Source of the DNA: Ignavibacteria bacterium
Lineage (GTDB): Bacteria > Bacteroidota > Ignavibacteria > Tepidaquicellales > Tepidaquicellaceae
NCBI GenBank assembly: GCA_026417495.1
Contig: JAOADD010000038.1
Coordinates: 106,270-170,269, forward strand
Direction of reading: 5' to 3'
DNA: 64,000 nucleotides
Position numbers and translations under genes: made by a program. The notes under the pieces were generated by a model. The model did no database searches. It was given only the letters and a program-made list of their open reading frames with translations, and was not told the origin of the DNA. Positions 37,519-46,966 of this stretch are shown here, one piece after another (the stretch's first letter is position 1; the number at the start of each line of letters is the position of its first letter).

Positions 37519-38244
37519 ATGGATTCAGATTACATTAATGAAATTTCACGGCAAAAAGTAAAAGAAATGGATAAAGATTCAAGGCCAAGAGAGAAATTGC
37601 AAAAGTTTGGTTGCACAGCTATGGAAAATTACGAACTTATTGCCATTCTGCTAAGAACGGGTAGGAAAGGAATGAATGTTTTGGAATTGGCTCAATATTT
37701 AATCAGAAAATATGAGAGATTAGAAAAATTGTTCAACTTGACAGTTGATGAATTAAAAAAGATAAAGGGTATTGGTTTAGCAAAAGCAACAGAACTACTT
37801 GCAACTTTTTGCCTTGCAAAAAGGTATCACCAGGAATTGATAGAAAATGAAAGAAGAAAACTTTACAATAAAAAAATAGATTCACCAGCAACTGCAGCTG
37901 AAGAAGTAAGACGACTTATGATTGATGATACAAAAGAAGGATTTTTTGTCTTATGTTTAGATGCTAAAAATAGAGTATTAGATTATGAAATTGTTTCTTC
38001 TGGTACTTTAACGGCAAGTCTAGTCCATCCAAGAGAAACCTTTAGAACAGCAATAAAAAGAAATGCTGCTGGTATTATAGTATTTCATAATCACCCATCA
38101 GGAGACCCAACTCCATCAGAAGATGATATAAAAGTTACAAGAAAATTATTCGAAGCAGGAAATATAATAGATATTAAACTTATAGATCATATAATTATTA
38201 CAAGGGAAAAATACTTTAGCATGAAAGATAAAGGATATATTTAA
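37519..38244 (+). CDS. radC: RadC-family JAB-domain protein
   Basis: The 241-residue protein has an N-terminal helix-hairpin-helix region ('LKKIKGIGLAKATEL') and a C-terminal MPN/JAB domain with the zinc motif 'HNHPSGDPTPSEDD'. That is the standard RadC layout and length. RadC was once called a DNA-repair protein, but its true role is unclear. It is transcribed divergently from the short clpB gene and convergently with fmt. Confidence 0.93.
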   Translation: MDSDYINEISRQKVKEMDKDSRPREKLQKFGCTAMENYELIAILLRTGRKGMNVLELAQYLIRKYERLEKLFNLTVDELKKIKGIGLAKATELLATFCLAKRYHQELIENERRKLYNKKIDSPATAAEEVRRLMIDDTKEGFFVLCLDAKNRVLDYEIVSSGTLTASLVHPRETFRTAIKRNAAGIIVFHNHPSGDPTPSEDDIKVTRKLFEAGNIIDIKLIDHIIITREKYFSMKDKGYI

Positions 38245-38269
38245 TATATTTTATGTATTAATATTTAAT

Positions 38270-39193
38270 TTAACTAAATTTCAGATTATTCCTTTTATTC
38301 AACCCGTTTATGAAATCGATAGCGGATAATTTTCTTTTCCCCTCAAGTTGCAATTCAAGTATCTGTAATTGAAAATCTTTGGTGTTTACATATAAGTTTC
38401 TATTCTCAATTATAATGCTACCAGCATTTGCAATGGATTTTCTATTAGTTACTTTCGATGAATAAATTTTTAATTGTTTATTATCGAAATATGTATAGCT
38501 ACAAGGGGTTGGAGAAAGTCCTCTTATAAAATTGTAAATATCTATCGCATTTTTATCCCAATTTATTTTACAATCGTCTTTATATATCTTTGGAGCTAAA
38601 GTTGCAAGTGTATCATTCTGTTTATAAGTTTTTACATTTCCTGTTTCAATCAATCTTACCGTTTCAAGTACAGTCTCTGCACCTAGGAGCGAGAGTTTAT
38701 CATGAAGAGTTCCTGCAGTATCTTCAAAATCTATATTTATTTTTTTCTGCAATATAATATTTCCTGTATCAACTTTTTCTTCTAAAAAAAATGTTGTTAC
38801 ACCTGTTTCCGTTTCTCCATTTATAATAGCCCAGTTTATTGGTGCAGCACCACGATATTTTGGTAAAAGAGATGCATGTAAATTAAATGAACCTTTCTTC
38901 GGTATAGTGAATACTTCTGGTGGTAATATCCGATATGCTACAACTATTATTAAATCAGGTTCAAGTTTTTTTATTGTATCTATAAAATCTTCTGATTTCA
39001 AATCTTCTGGTTGTAATATAGGAAGTTTTCTTAAAATTGCGAATTTTTTTACTTCTGAAAATTGTATTTGTAATCCTCTACCCGCTGGTCTATCTGGCTG
39101 TGTTACTACTGTTGAAATATTATAATTGTTTTTTATTAATATTTCTAATGATGGTACTGCAAATTTTGGTGTCCCCATAAATACTATATTCAT
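38270..39193 (-). CDS. fmt: Methionyl-tRNA formyltransferase
   Basis: Fmt formylates initiator Met-tRNA with 10-formyltetrahydrofolate. The 307-residue protein begins 'MNIVFMGTPKFAVPSLE', has the catalytic Asn-His-Asp region as 'SFNLHASLLPKYRGAAPINWAI', and 'EEKVDTGNI', then the C-terminal tRNA-binding domain. It lies 5 bases downstream of def, the usual fmt-def pairing, in the order def-fmt. Confidence 0.96.
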   Translation of the reverse strand: MNIVFMGTPKFAVPSLEILIKNNYNISTVVTQPDRPAGRGLQIQFSEVKKFAILRKLPILQPEDLKSEDFIDTIKKLEPDLIIVVAYRILPPEVFTIPKKGSFNLHASLLPKYRGAAPINWAIINGETETGVTTFFLEEKVDTGNIILQKKINIDFEDTAGTLHDKLSLLGAETVLETVRLIETGNVKTYKQNDTLATLAPKIYKDDCKINWDKNAIDIYNFIRGLSPTPCSYTYFDNKQLKIYSSKVTNRKSIANAGSIIIENRNLYVNTKDFQLQILELQLEGKRKLSAIDFINGLNKRNNLKFS

Positions 39194-39198
39194 AGAAA

Positions 39199-39756
39199 TC
39201 AGTATTTTGATTTGGGATTATATATTGGATATGGAGGATTTATTTTTCTTTGCTTAATTTTCTTCAATAATGTCTTATTCTTTTCTATATCTTCTTCTGA
39301 AAGATAATCAATAAACAATTTACCATTCAAGTGATCGATTTCATGCTGTAGAACCCTTGCTAATAGTCCTGAAAATTCAGCTTTTATTTCCTTTCCATTT
39401 ATATCTATATATTCAAGATATATTTCCTCTGGTCTTTTAACATCTCCCCTTACTTCTGGTATACTTAAACATCCTTCATTTATAAGTGAGGAACCATGAT
39501 GATCAGTTATTTTTGGATTTATTATTACGAAAGGTTTATAATCTTTGTACTCCTCTAATTTAGATATGTCTATTACTGCTAAAGATAAATTTTTGTTAAC
39601 CTGCGGTGCAGCCAATCCGATTCCATCAGCCAAATTCATAGTATAAAACATATCATTTACAAGATTTATAGTATCAATATCGATATTTTCAATTGGTTTA
39701 CTTACCTTTCTAAGTATTTCAGTTCCATAAGTTGTAATGGGTAGTATTTTAGGCAT
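39199..39756 (-). CDS. def: Peptide deformylase
   Basis: This metalloenzyme removes the formyl group from nascent proteins. All three motifs are present in 185 residues: 'GIGLAAPQ', 'EGCLSIP' (metal Cys) and 'LQHEIDHLNG' (HExxH). It is followed by fmt, so formylation and deformylation genes share a transcript. It diverges from the EF-G-like gene. Confidence 0.96.
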   Translation of the reverse strand: MPKILPITTYGTEILRKVSKPIENIDIDTINLVNDMFYTMNLADGIGLAAPQVNKNLSLAVIDISKLEEYKDYKPFVIINPKITDHHGSSLINEGCLSIPEVRGDVKRPEEIYLEYIDINGKEIKAEFSGLLARVLQHEIDHLNGKLFIDYLSEEDIEKNKTLLKKIKQRKINPPYPIYNPKSKY

Positions 39757-39903
39757 TGTATTAATATAAATTTAGAATTCTAAACTATATGCAATATTAA
39801 AAAGTTTCAAATTTAAAACTATTACAAAATACAATTTTATTAACTTTAAAAAATGAAAAAATAATATTAAATTACAAATTTTATAATAATTAATTTTATA
39901 CTG

Positions 39904-39911
39904 AAGGAGAT
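39904..39911 (+). promoter_or_regulatory. Ribosome-binding site of the EF-G-like gene
   Basis: AAGGAGAT lies 6 bases before the ATG at 39918. It is one of the strongest Shine-Dalgarno sequences in the window, in line with high expression of a translation factor. Confidence 0.8.
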
Positions 39912-39917
39912 ATAATA

Positions 39918-42026
39918 ATGGCAGAACTTAAACCTGAATTAATCCGTAATATTTCATTTATTGGTCATGGAGGTAGTGGAAAAACTATCTTATCCGAAGG
40001 TATTCTTTATACAACAGGTGTTATCAACCGATTTGGCTCTATTGAAGAGGGTAACACTGTAAGTGATTTCAACAAAGATGAAATTGAAAAACAACTATCT
40101 ATTAACCTTTCACTTATGAATACTACTTGGAAGAATTCCAAAGGTGAAAAGGTAAAAATAAATATTATTGATACTCCAGGATTTATGGATTTTGTTGGAG
40201 AGGTTAAAGCAGGTTTAAAAGTAACTGATGTATCCGTGTTATTAGTTGATGCATTTAAAGGAATTGAAGTTGGTACTGAAAGTAGCTTCAAATTTACAAG
40301 GGAAACAGGAAACGGACTGATTATTGCAATAAATAAACTTGATACGGAAAATTCAAATTTTGATGATGTTGTCAAACAAATAAGAGAACTTTTCGGACCC
40401 GAAGTTGCAATTACACAATTTCCTGTTAATCAGGGTTTAGGTTTTCATATAATAGTTGATGTTATAAGAATGAAACAGTTAAATTTCAATACCAACAGGA
40501 AAGGTGAGTACATAGAAGAAGAAATCCCAACTGACTTAAAAGAGAAAGCAGAAACTTACAGGCAAAATTTAATTGAAGCAATTGCTAGTGAAGATGAGGT
40601 TCTAATGGAAAAATTCTTTGATGGGAATTTATCCGATGAAGATATAAAAGAAGGATTAAAAAAAGGACTTGCTGAGAGAAAACTATTCCCTGTATTTTGT
40701 ACAGCAGCTTTCAATAATATTGGCGTTAGACCTTTACTTGATTTTATATGTGATTATGCTCCTTCACCCGTAGATGTCAAACCTATTAAAGCAAAAGTTA
40801 AGAATAGTGATTCTCATACTGAAATTAAACCAGATGTAAATGCAGAACCTGTTTTATTTGTTTTTAAAACAATGTCAGAAAGAAATGTCGGAGAATTTTC
40901 TTACTTTAGAGTATATTCAGGAAAAGTTTCTGCTGGTATGGATTTGATTAATGCTAATACAGATAAACTGGAAAGATTATCTACTATATATACATTAAAC
41001 GGTAAAGATAGAAAAGAGATTGAAGAAGCAATCTGTGGAGATATTGCTGCAGTTGTTAAATTGAAAGATACACATACAAACAACACTTTGTGTTCAAAAT
41101 CTAATCCTGTAATAATAGATCCAATAATATTCCCCGAACCTAATATGACTCTTGCAATATATCCAAAGAGAAAAGGTGATGAGGATAAAATGGCTACATC
41201 ATTGCACTCTTTTCATGAAGAAGATCCCACATTTATGGTAAATTATGATGCTGATATCAGTCAAACTTTAATCCATGGACAAGGTGAAATACACTTGAAT
41301 ACTATTATTAATAGAATGAAATCTAAGTATAACCTTGATGTGGAAGTGGTTGAACCAAAAATACCATACAGAGAAACCATTAGATCTGTAGCAAAGGATG
41401 TAGAATATAAACATAAAAAGCAAACAGGTGGTAGGGGACAATACGGACATGTCGTTATTACATTAGAACCTCTTCCAAGAGGACAGGGATTTGAATTTGT
41501 TGATGAAATAGTTGGAGGAGTCATTCCAAATAGATTTATACCTGCGGTTGAAAAAGGTATTGTTGAAACTATGGCTAATGGGGTTTTGATTGGTTCGAAA
41601 GTTGTTGATGTTAGAGTAAGATTAACATTCGGTTCTTATCATACAGTTGATTCTGATGAATTGTCATTCAAGTTAGCTGCCACTATGGCATTTAAAAAAG
41701 GATTCAAAGAAGCAAATCCTGTATTACTTGAACCGATATACGAAGTTGATATAAAATTCCCTGAAGAATTTATGGGTGCCGTTTCTGGTGATGTTTCATC
41801 AAGACGTGGTAAGATTCTTGGAATGGAATCTGAAGGAAGATTGCAAGTTATTAAATGCCATCTTCCTCTTTCCGAAATGAGTGGATATTCATCAAGGTTA
41901 CGCTCATTAACTCAAGGTAGAGGTACATATTCTAGAAAGTTCTCTCACTATGAGGAGGTACCAAAAGAAATAGAGTCTAAGATAATTGCTGAATACGAAA
42001 AGAGGAAAGCAGAAGAAAATAAATAA
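39918..42026 (+). CDS. Elongation factor G-like translational GTPase
   Basis: The 702-residue protein has the EF-G domain order. The G1 loop is 'GHGGSGKT', unlike the 'AHIDAGKT' of the main EF-G; G3 is 'DTPGFMDF' and G4 'INKLD'. Domains II-V follow, with 'PKIPYRETIRSVAKDVEYKHKKQTGGRGQYGHV' region at domain IV and 'SGDVSSRRGKILGM' in domain V. The G1 sequence puts it with the EF-G-like paralogues (FusA2 group), whose roles differ from normal translocation. A main fusA in the str operon is expected elsewhere. Confidence 0.88.
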   Translation: MAELKPELIRNISFIGHGGSGKTILSEGILYTTGVINRFGSIEEGNTVSDFNKDEIEKQLSINLSLMNTTWKNSKGEKVKINIIDTPGFMDFVGEVKAGLKVTDVSVLLVDAFKGIEVGTESSFKFTRETGNGLIIAINKLDTENSNFDDVVKQIRELFGPEVAITQFPVNQGLGFHIIVDVIRMKQLNFNTNRKGEYIEEEIPTDLKEKAETYRQNLIEAIASEDEVLMEKFFDGNLSDEDIKEGLKKGLAERKLFPVFCTAAFNNIGVRPLLDFICDYAPSPVDVKPIKAKVKNSDSHTEIKPDVNAEPVLFVFKTMSERNVGEFSYFRVYSGKVSAGMDLINANTDKLERLSTIYTLNGKDRKEIEEAICGDIAAVVKLKDTHTNNTLCSKSNPVIIDPIIFPEPNMTLAIYPKRKGDEDKMATSLHSFHEEDPTFMVNYDADISQTLIHGQGEIHLNTIINRMKSKYNLDVEVVEPKIPYRETIRSVAKDVEYKHKKQTGGRGQYGHVVITLEPLPRGQGFEFVDEIVGGVIPNRFIPAVEKGIVETMANGVLIGSKVVDVRVRLTFGSYHTVDSDELSFKLAATMAFKKGFKEANPVLLEPIYEVDIKFPEEFMGAVSGDVSSRRGKILGMESEGRLQVIKCHLPLSEMSGYSSRLRSLTQGRGTYSRKFSHYEEVPKEIESKIIAEYEKRKAEENK

Positions 42027-42181
42027 AAAATAATTCTTAGTTTAGTTTTTTCCTAAAATTTATTTTAGGTACTTCGTAATTTCTATTTTATTGATGAACA
42101 AAATTAAAAGTATCAATAATTATATATCTTTTCTGATCTATAATTATTCTAATTAATCTTTACTAAATAAATAGCTTAACC

Positions 42182-44416
42182 TTATTTTATAAGCACCATC
42201 TTTTTAATATCAGAATATTCTTCGGTTGTTAATTTATAAAAGTATATTCCGCTTGTGAGATTTCGAGCATCAAAATTTATTTCATAAGTATTAGCAGCTA
42301 ATTTTTCATTGATTAAAATAGCAATTTCTTTTCCTTGAATATCATACACTTTTAGAGTAACAATTCCCTTATTATTTGCAGGTATTGAAAATCTTATTAT
42401 AGTTGATGAATTAAAGGGATTAGGATAATTTTGATATAACTCAAACTTATCGGGAGTATTGCTGGTTATTTGTTTTATACCTATAGGATTAGAATACTTT
42501 ATAACATTATCATGATTCCCAACTGCCCATAGGTAATTTTGAGGGTCTACTTTTAATGATGTCATAGCACCATTAGGAAGTTCTGCTGTATAAGTTAAAT
42601 TCCATGTATTTCCACCATCATTCGTTCTATATATATATCCTTTTCCATCTTGACCTCCTCCAGTTTGGTTTCTGCCAATAATCCAACCTGTATCTTTATT
42701 GATGAAGTATATGTATTCTGCATATGGATGACTTATGCTACCAGCAACAATCCAATTTAAACCACCATTAGTTGTTTTTGCTGTTCCTCCATTAACCCCA
42801 CAGACCCATCCAGTTTGGTTATTAATAAAATACATTCCCTGAATATGCATATTTGTAGCAGGAGTTTGAGCAATCCAATTAGTACCCGCATTTGAAGTGT
42901 ACCTGATAAATCCGTTTCCACTACCATAACCACCAGCAGCCCAACCTTCAGTTGGTGAAACAAAGAAAATTCTATCTATATATTGTGTTGTACCACTGGA
43001 TTGAGATATCCAAGAGACTCCTCCATTGGTTGTGTATCTTATTCCGCCACTTCCACCACATACCCACCCTGTATTTTCGTTAATGAAAAACATATCGGCT
43101 GCCCATGCAGGAGCTCCAACATTAAATTTTGTCCAATTAAGTCCTCCATTAGTTGTTCTCCAAACAGAACCTCCATTACCATCCCATAGAATAAATCCTG
43201 TGTTTTGACTTTTGAACATGATTTTCGTTCCACCTGGACTGTTGAAATCATAAAACCAATCTATACCACCATTGGTTGTTCTCAATGTGAAGTTAGAAGT
43301 TCCATTATAACCCGCAACAATCCAGCCATTTTGTGAGGATTGCCATTCTATATCTTTCCAGAGAGGAGCTTGGTTTTGGAAAACCCAATTTGCTCCTGTA
43401 TTAGAACTTCTCAAGATTTGGGAATAATCTGAACCAATCCAAATGTAATTTGAAATATAATATATAGCATTAGTATATGCATTTATTGGAGGTACATAAA
43501 CATTCCAGCTTGTTCCTCCGTTGGTTGAAACGCATACCTTCTCTGCACCACTTCCGAGTACACTTTTGCCAACTACTGCTATATTGTTAGCATCTTTAGC
43601 TGATAAATAATTATAATGTTCACCAGTCTGATATTGTGTGCTCCATGTATTGCCTCCATCAGTGGTAAATAGTACATTACCTGTTATATTAATACTTGAT
43701 ACTGATGCCCAACCTGTGTTAGCATTTACAAAATCAATACTAACAATTCCAATATTAGTATTTGGTAATCCCGTTGTTTGGCGAGACCAGTTCAAACCTC
43801 CATTTTCTGTTTTTTGAATGTAAGGATTTAACTGGTTATCTCTTCCACCTATCCAGCCTGTGTTTTCGTCAATGAAAAATAGCGATTCTACAGAAAAAGC
43901 ATCTGTACCAAAACTTAAATTTTGCCATACATTACCACCGTCAGTGGTTTTTAATAATAAATATGATGAACCATCACTCCATCCACCTGCTATATAACCA
44001 GTATTACTATTTAAGAAAAATACTCGTGCCAATAAGCGTGATGTGTTACTTGATTGCATTGTCCAATTTATACCCGAGTTAGTGGTTTTAAAGATGCTCC
44101 CATTACTACCACAAATCCAACCTGTATTAACATCAGTAAAAAATACACTACGGATTGTATAAGTTTGTGAATAGGGGAATTGGACTAAAATCCAGTTATT
44201 TCCACTATTCGTTGTTTTGAAAATAGCACTAATTCCCAGTCCGCTCGAAGAAGTGTATCCTACAGCCCATCCATTAATTCCATCAGATAAAAAGTAAATA
44301 TCATTCATACTAACAGATGGAGTAGTTCTTATACTATTCCATTGGCCAGATTGTGAAAATCCTTTCAAACTGAAAAGGATTATAATTATTGTAATAAATG
44401 TTGTAAGACTTTTCAT
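42182..44416 (-). CDS. Secreted YCF48/BNR-repeat beta-propeller protein with T9SS sorting domain
   Basis: The 744-residue protein has a signal peptide (cut after 'GFSQ'), then about 13 Asp-box-like units of the form 'TTNGGxNW', each preceded by 'FxxxNTGWxxG'. These are YCF48/BNR repeats that build beta-propellers. From about residue 655 there is a T9SS type A sorting domain ('YQNYPNPFNSS', 'VYDIQGKEI', 'TSGIYFYKL', ending 'KKMVLIK'). It should be exported and surface-bound or released. Function is unknown; the YCF48 photosystem role does not transfer. It sits 49 bases after the msrBA stop. Confidence 0.92.
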   Translation of the reverse strand: MKSLTTFITIIIILFSLKGFSQSGQWNSIRTTPSVSMNDIYFLSDGINGWAVGYTSSSGLGISAIFKTTNSGNNWILVQFPYSQTYTIRSVFFTDVNTGWICGSNGSIFKTTNSGINWTMQSSNTSRLLARVFFLNSNTGYIAGGWSDGSSYLLLKTTDGGNVWQNLSFGTDAFSVESLFFIDENTGWIGGRDNQLNPYIQKTENGGLNWSRQTTGLPNTNIGIVSIDFVNANTGWASVSSINITGNVLFTTDGGNTWSTQYQTGEHYNYLSAKDANNIAVVGKSVLGSGAEKVCVSTNGGTSWNVYVPPINAYTNAIYYISNYIWIGSDYSQILRSSNTGANWVFQNQAPLWKDIEWQSSQNGWIVAGYNGTSNFTLRTTNGGIDWFYDFNSPGGTKIMFKSQNTGFILWDGNGGSVWRTTNGGLNWTKFNVGAPAWAADMFFINENTGWVCGGSGGIRYTTNGGVSWISQSSGTTQYIDRIFFVSPTEGWAAGGYGSGNGFIRYTSNAGTNWIAQTPATNMHIQGMYFINNQTGWVCGVNGGTAKTTNGGLNWIVAGSISHPYAEYIYFINKDTGWIIGRNQTGGGQDGKGYIYRTNDGGNTWNLTYTAELPNGAMTSLKVDPQNYLWAVGNHDNVIKYSNPIGIKQITSNTPDKFELYQNYPNPFNSSTIIRFSIPANNKGIVTLKVYDIQGKEIAILINEKLAANTYEINFDARNLTSGIYFYKLTTEEYSDIKKMVLIK

Positions 44417-44465
44417 AATAGTATTTATTATTTTATTGAATTTTTAATAAATACTTATGATCATT

Positions 44466-45407
44466 CTAAAATATTTTCCTTTTATAATGACAATATGGTG
44501 AGCTACCTTTTTTGTCATAATATTTTTGGTGATACTCTTCCGCAACCCAAAAAGTATTAACTGGTTTTATTTTAGTAGCAACTTTATATCCCTTTTTACT
44601 AAGTGTATCAATTAGATTTTCTAGAATATTTTTCTGTTCTTCATCAAAATAAAATGCCACTGAAAGGTATTGTTCTCCTATATCGGGTCCCTGTCCATTT
44701 GTTTGAGTAAAATCATGTATCTCGAAAAATAATTTTGCTAGTTCTTCAAATGATGTCTCATTTGGATTAAAGGTTATTTCTACTGCTTCATAATGTCCTG
44801 TTGTACCAGAACATACTTCTTCGTATGTTGGACTTTCTTTCTTACCACCAGTATAACCTACTTGAGTACTTATAACACCTTTTGCTTTACTAAAATAGTA
44901 TTCAACTCCCCAAAAGCATCCAGCTGCAAAAATTGCTTTTGTTATTTGTGTTTTATCGGGGATAAAATTTAGTGAAATTGAATTTACACAATGTCGGGTG
45001 TTTTTAGGTGTGAACATCTCCCCTTCAAAAACATGACCAAGATGTGCTCCGCAATTTGCACAAATTATTTCTGTCCTTAAACCATCTGCATCTGGAACTC
45101 TTTTTACTGCACCTGGTATTTCTTCATCGAAACTTGGCCAACCACATCCTGAATCAAACTTTGCTTCTGATTTGTAAAGTGGAATATTGCATCTTTTACA
45201 TATGTATGTCCCTTTTTCACTATGCTTATAATATTTCCCTGTAAAAGGTTTTTCGGTTCCTTTGTGAATTATTACATATTCTTCTTCTGGTGATAGGGGA
45301 TTGTATTTATCACTGTCCATATAAATAAGTTCATTTTTGTTTTTTTGTAAACAAGAATTAAGGGTGAATGTAAATATTAAGAGAATTAGAAAAGTTTTAA
45401 ACCTCAA
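44466..45407 (-). CDS. msrBA: Lipoprotein methionine sulfoxide reductase, MsrB-MsrA fusion
   Basis: The enzyme repairs both R and S methionine sulfoxides. After the lipobox 'LNSCLQ', the MsrB domain has zinc pairs 'CKRC' and 'CANC', 'GCGWPSF' and catalytic Cys in '[11 protein letters not shown]'; the MsrA domain has catalytic Cys in 'AAGCFWG' and 'GHYEAVEI'. An ATG at 45476 would put 23 odd residues before the signal and overlap the upstream gene by 80 bases. I choose the TTG at 45407 (313 residues), which gives a clean signal peptide and an 11-base overlap. B-A order plus lipoprotein signal implies repair of envelope proteins. Confidence 0.92.
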   Translation of the reverse strand: MRFKTFLILLIFTFTLNSCLQKNKNELIYMDSDKYNPLSPEEEYVIIHKGTEKPFTGKYYKHSEKGTYICKRCNIPLYKSEAKFDSGCGWPSFDEEIPGAVKRVPDADGLRTEIICANCGAHLGHVFEGEMFTPKNTRHCVNSISLNFIPDKTQITKAIFAAGCFWGVEYYFSKAKGVISTQVGYTGGKKESPTYEEVCSGTTGHYEAVEITFNPNETSFEELAKLFFEIHDFTQTNGQGPDIGEQYLSVAFYFDEEQKNILENLIDTLSKKGYKVATKIKPVNTFWVAEEYHQKYYDKKGSSPYCHYKRKIF

Positions 45408-45987
45408 AAACTTTTCCGTTTTCAAATTTATATCTTTTATTACTCTTTTCACAAAATGCAAAACCATCTTTATCAAAAATAAGTTTCTTACCTGCTTCGC
45501 TTACCCACCCGATAATCCTTGCTGGATTTCCAACTACGAGAGCATAATCAGGTACATCTTTTGTAACTACAGCTCCTGCTCCAACAAACGCATATTTACC
45601 AATTGTATTGCCACACACTATTGTGCAATTTGCTCCGAGAGACGCCCCCTCCTTTACTAATGTTTTAATATAATATTTTGAACCTACTTGTGGATATTTA
45701 CTTCTTGGGTCTATTATGTTTGTAAATACCATAGAGGGTCCGCAAAACACATAATCTTCCAGTGTTACACCTTCATAAACAGAAACATTGTTTTGAATCT
45801 TTACATAATTTCCAATAACTACATTATTACCTACATTAACATTTTGTCCAAGTACACAAAATTTACCAATTCTTGCTCCAGATTGAATATGCGTAAAATG
45901 CCAGATTTTTGTACCCTCACCAATTTCTACATTATCATCTATTACTGCAAATTCGTTTACATAATAATTTTTTTCTTTTGATTCCAT
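45397..45987 (-). CDS. Left-handed beta-helix sugar N-acetyltransferase (WbpD/WlbB-like)
   Basis: This 196-residue hexapeptide-repeat protein has '[12 protein letters not shown]', '[24 protein letters not shown]' and '[16 protein letters not shown]', matching WbpD/WlbB, which acetylate the 3-amino group of UDP-2-acetamido-3-amino-2,3-dideoxyglucuronate. Its neighbour upstream is WbpB/WlbA-like, the dehydrogenase of the same pathway. The matching aminotransferase (WbpE/WlbC, PorR) is not in the window. The end overlaps msrBA. Confidence 0.87.
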   Translation of the reverse strand: MESKEKNYYVNEFAVIDDNVEIGEGTKIWHFTHIQSGARIGKFCVLGQNVNVGNNVVIGNYVKIQNNVSVYEGVTLEDYVFCGPSMVFTNIIDPRSKYPQVGSKYYIKTLVKEGASLGANCTIVCGNTIGKYAFVGAGAVVTKDVPDYALVVGNPARIIGWVSEAGKKLIFDKDGFAFCEKSNKRYKFENGKVFEV

Positions 45988-45988
45988 A

Positions 45989-46966
45989 TTATTCTTTTAA
46001 TTTTTTAGATGCTTCTTCTAAAATTTTTAATACTTCTAATGCGTGATATCCATCTGTAATTGGTTTTGTATTGTTTAATATACAATTATAGAAATGTATT
46101 TGCTCCTCTTCTAATGGTTGCTTATCAGGATAATTTATTACCTGGTAATTATCATCAAATTTCTGAATTACTCCGTTAATATTTACGAACCCTTTCGGAT
46201 AAAATTTAAGTTTCTCAGCTTTTAGACTGTCTTCAAAAACCAGCATCCCTTTTGTTCCTGTTATAACCATTCTTTGTTCTTTAAATGGGTGCAACCAGCT
46301 AACGAAAATATGAGCATTAATATTTCCAGGATACCTTAAATAAGTTAATGTAACATCTTCAATATTTTGCTGAAGGAAACAAGAACCCATAGCGTATATT
46401 TTTTTTGGATAAGATTCAAGCAGGTACTGTATCACAGAAACATCATGCGGAGCAAAACTCCATAATATGTTTTCTTCACTTCTTACAGAACCAAGATTTA
46501 ATCTATTTGAATATATATATTGGATTCTACCAATTAAACCTTCTGTTATTAGCTCCTTTATTTTCTTTACCGCAGGATGATAAAGTAATACATGCCCAAC
46601 CATCAATTTAACATCGTAGTCATTTGCTAATTTAATCAGATCTTCAGTCTCAAAAGAATGTAAAGTCATTGGTTTTTCTACAAGAATATTTTTACTTCCC
46701 AGAATAAATTTTTTTGCTAAATCGTAATGTGTTTCTGCGGATGTTGTTATTATGACAGAATTTATTTCTTTGGATTCTAGAATAGTATTAATGTCAGTAG
46801 TGAAAGAAATTTCTGATGATATTTTCTTTACTTCCTGTTCTCGCAGAGGATTAATATCACATACAGTAATTAAATTTTTCTCAAGCAACTTATAAGCGGT
46901 TCTTATGTGATTTAATCCCCATTTACCCGCTCCTATTACTGCTAATTTTATATTATTATTATCCAT
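45989..46966 (-). CDS. Gfo/Idh/MocA oxidoreductase, WbpB/WlbA-like UDP-sugar 3-dehydrogenase
   Basis: The 325-residue protein has an N-terminal NAD-binding '[13 protein letters not shown]', the catalytic-lysine motif 'VEKPM', and '[26 protein letters not shown]', which is the form seen in WbpB/WlbA. These enzymes oxidise C3 of UDP-N-acetylglucosaminuronate in the path to di-acetamido-glucuronate. It lies one base ahead of the acetyltransferase and overlaps the P-loop gene by 8 bases. Confidence 0.88.
   Translation of the reverse strand: MDNNNIKLAVIGAGKWGLNHIRTAYKLLEKNLITVCDINPLREQEVKKISSEISFTTDINTILESKEINSVIITTSAETHYDLAKKFILGSKNILVEKPMTLHSFETEDLIKLANDYDVKLMVGHVLLYHPAVKKIKELITEGLIGRIQYIYSNRLNLGSVRSEENILWSFAPHDVSVIQYLLESYPKKIYAMGSCFLQQNIEDVTLTYLRYPGNINAHIFVSWLHPFKEQRMVITGTKGMLVFEDSLKAEKLKFYPKGFVNINGVIQKFDDNYQVINYPDKQPLEEEQIHFYNCILNNTKPITDGYHALEVLKILEEASKKLKE

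Noticed and set aside
42052..42069. CCTAAAA/TTTTAGG hairpin after the EF-G-like gene
   Set aside because: The stem is AT-rich and no T run follows it on either strand.
42757..43251. Overlapping short ORFs on both strands within the YCF48-repeat gene
   Set aside because: They arise from the repeated codon pattern of the real gene in other frames.
45408..45476. ATG start of msrBA at 45476
   Set aside because: It puts 23 charged residues before the signal peptide and overlaps the acetyltransferase gene by 80 bases.
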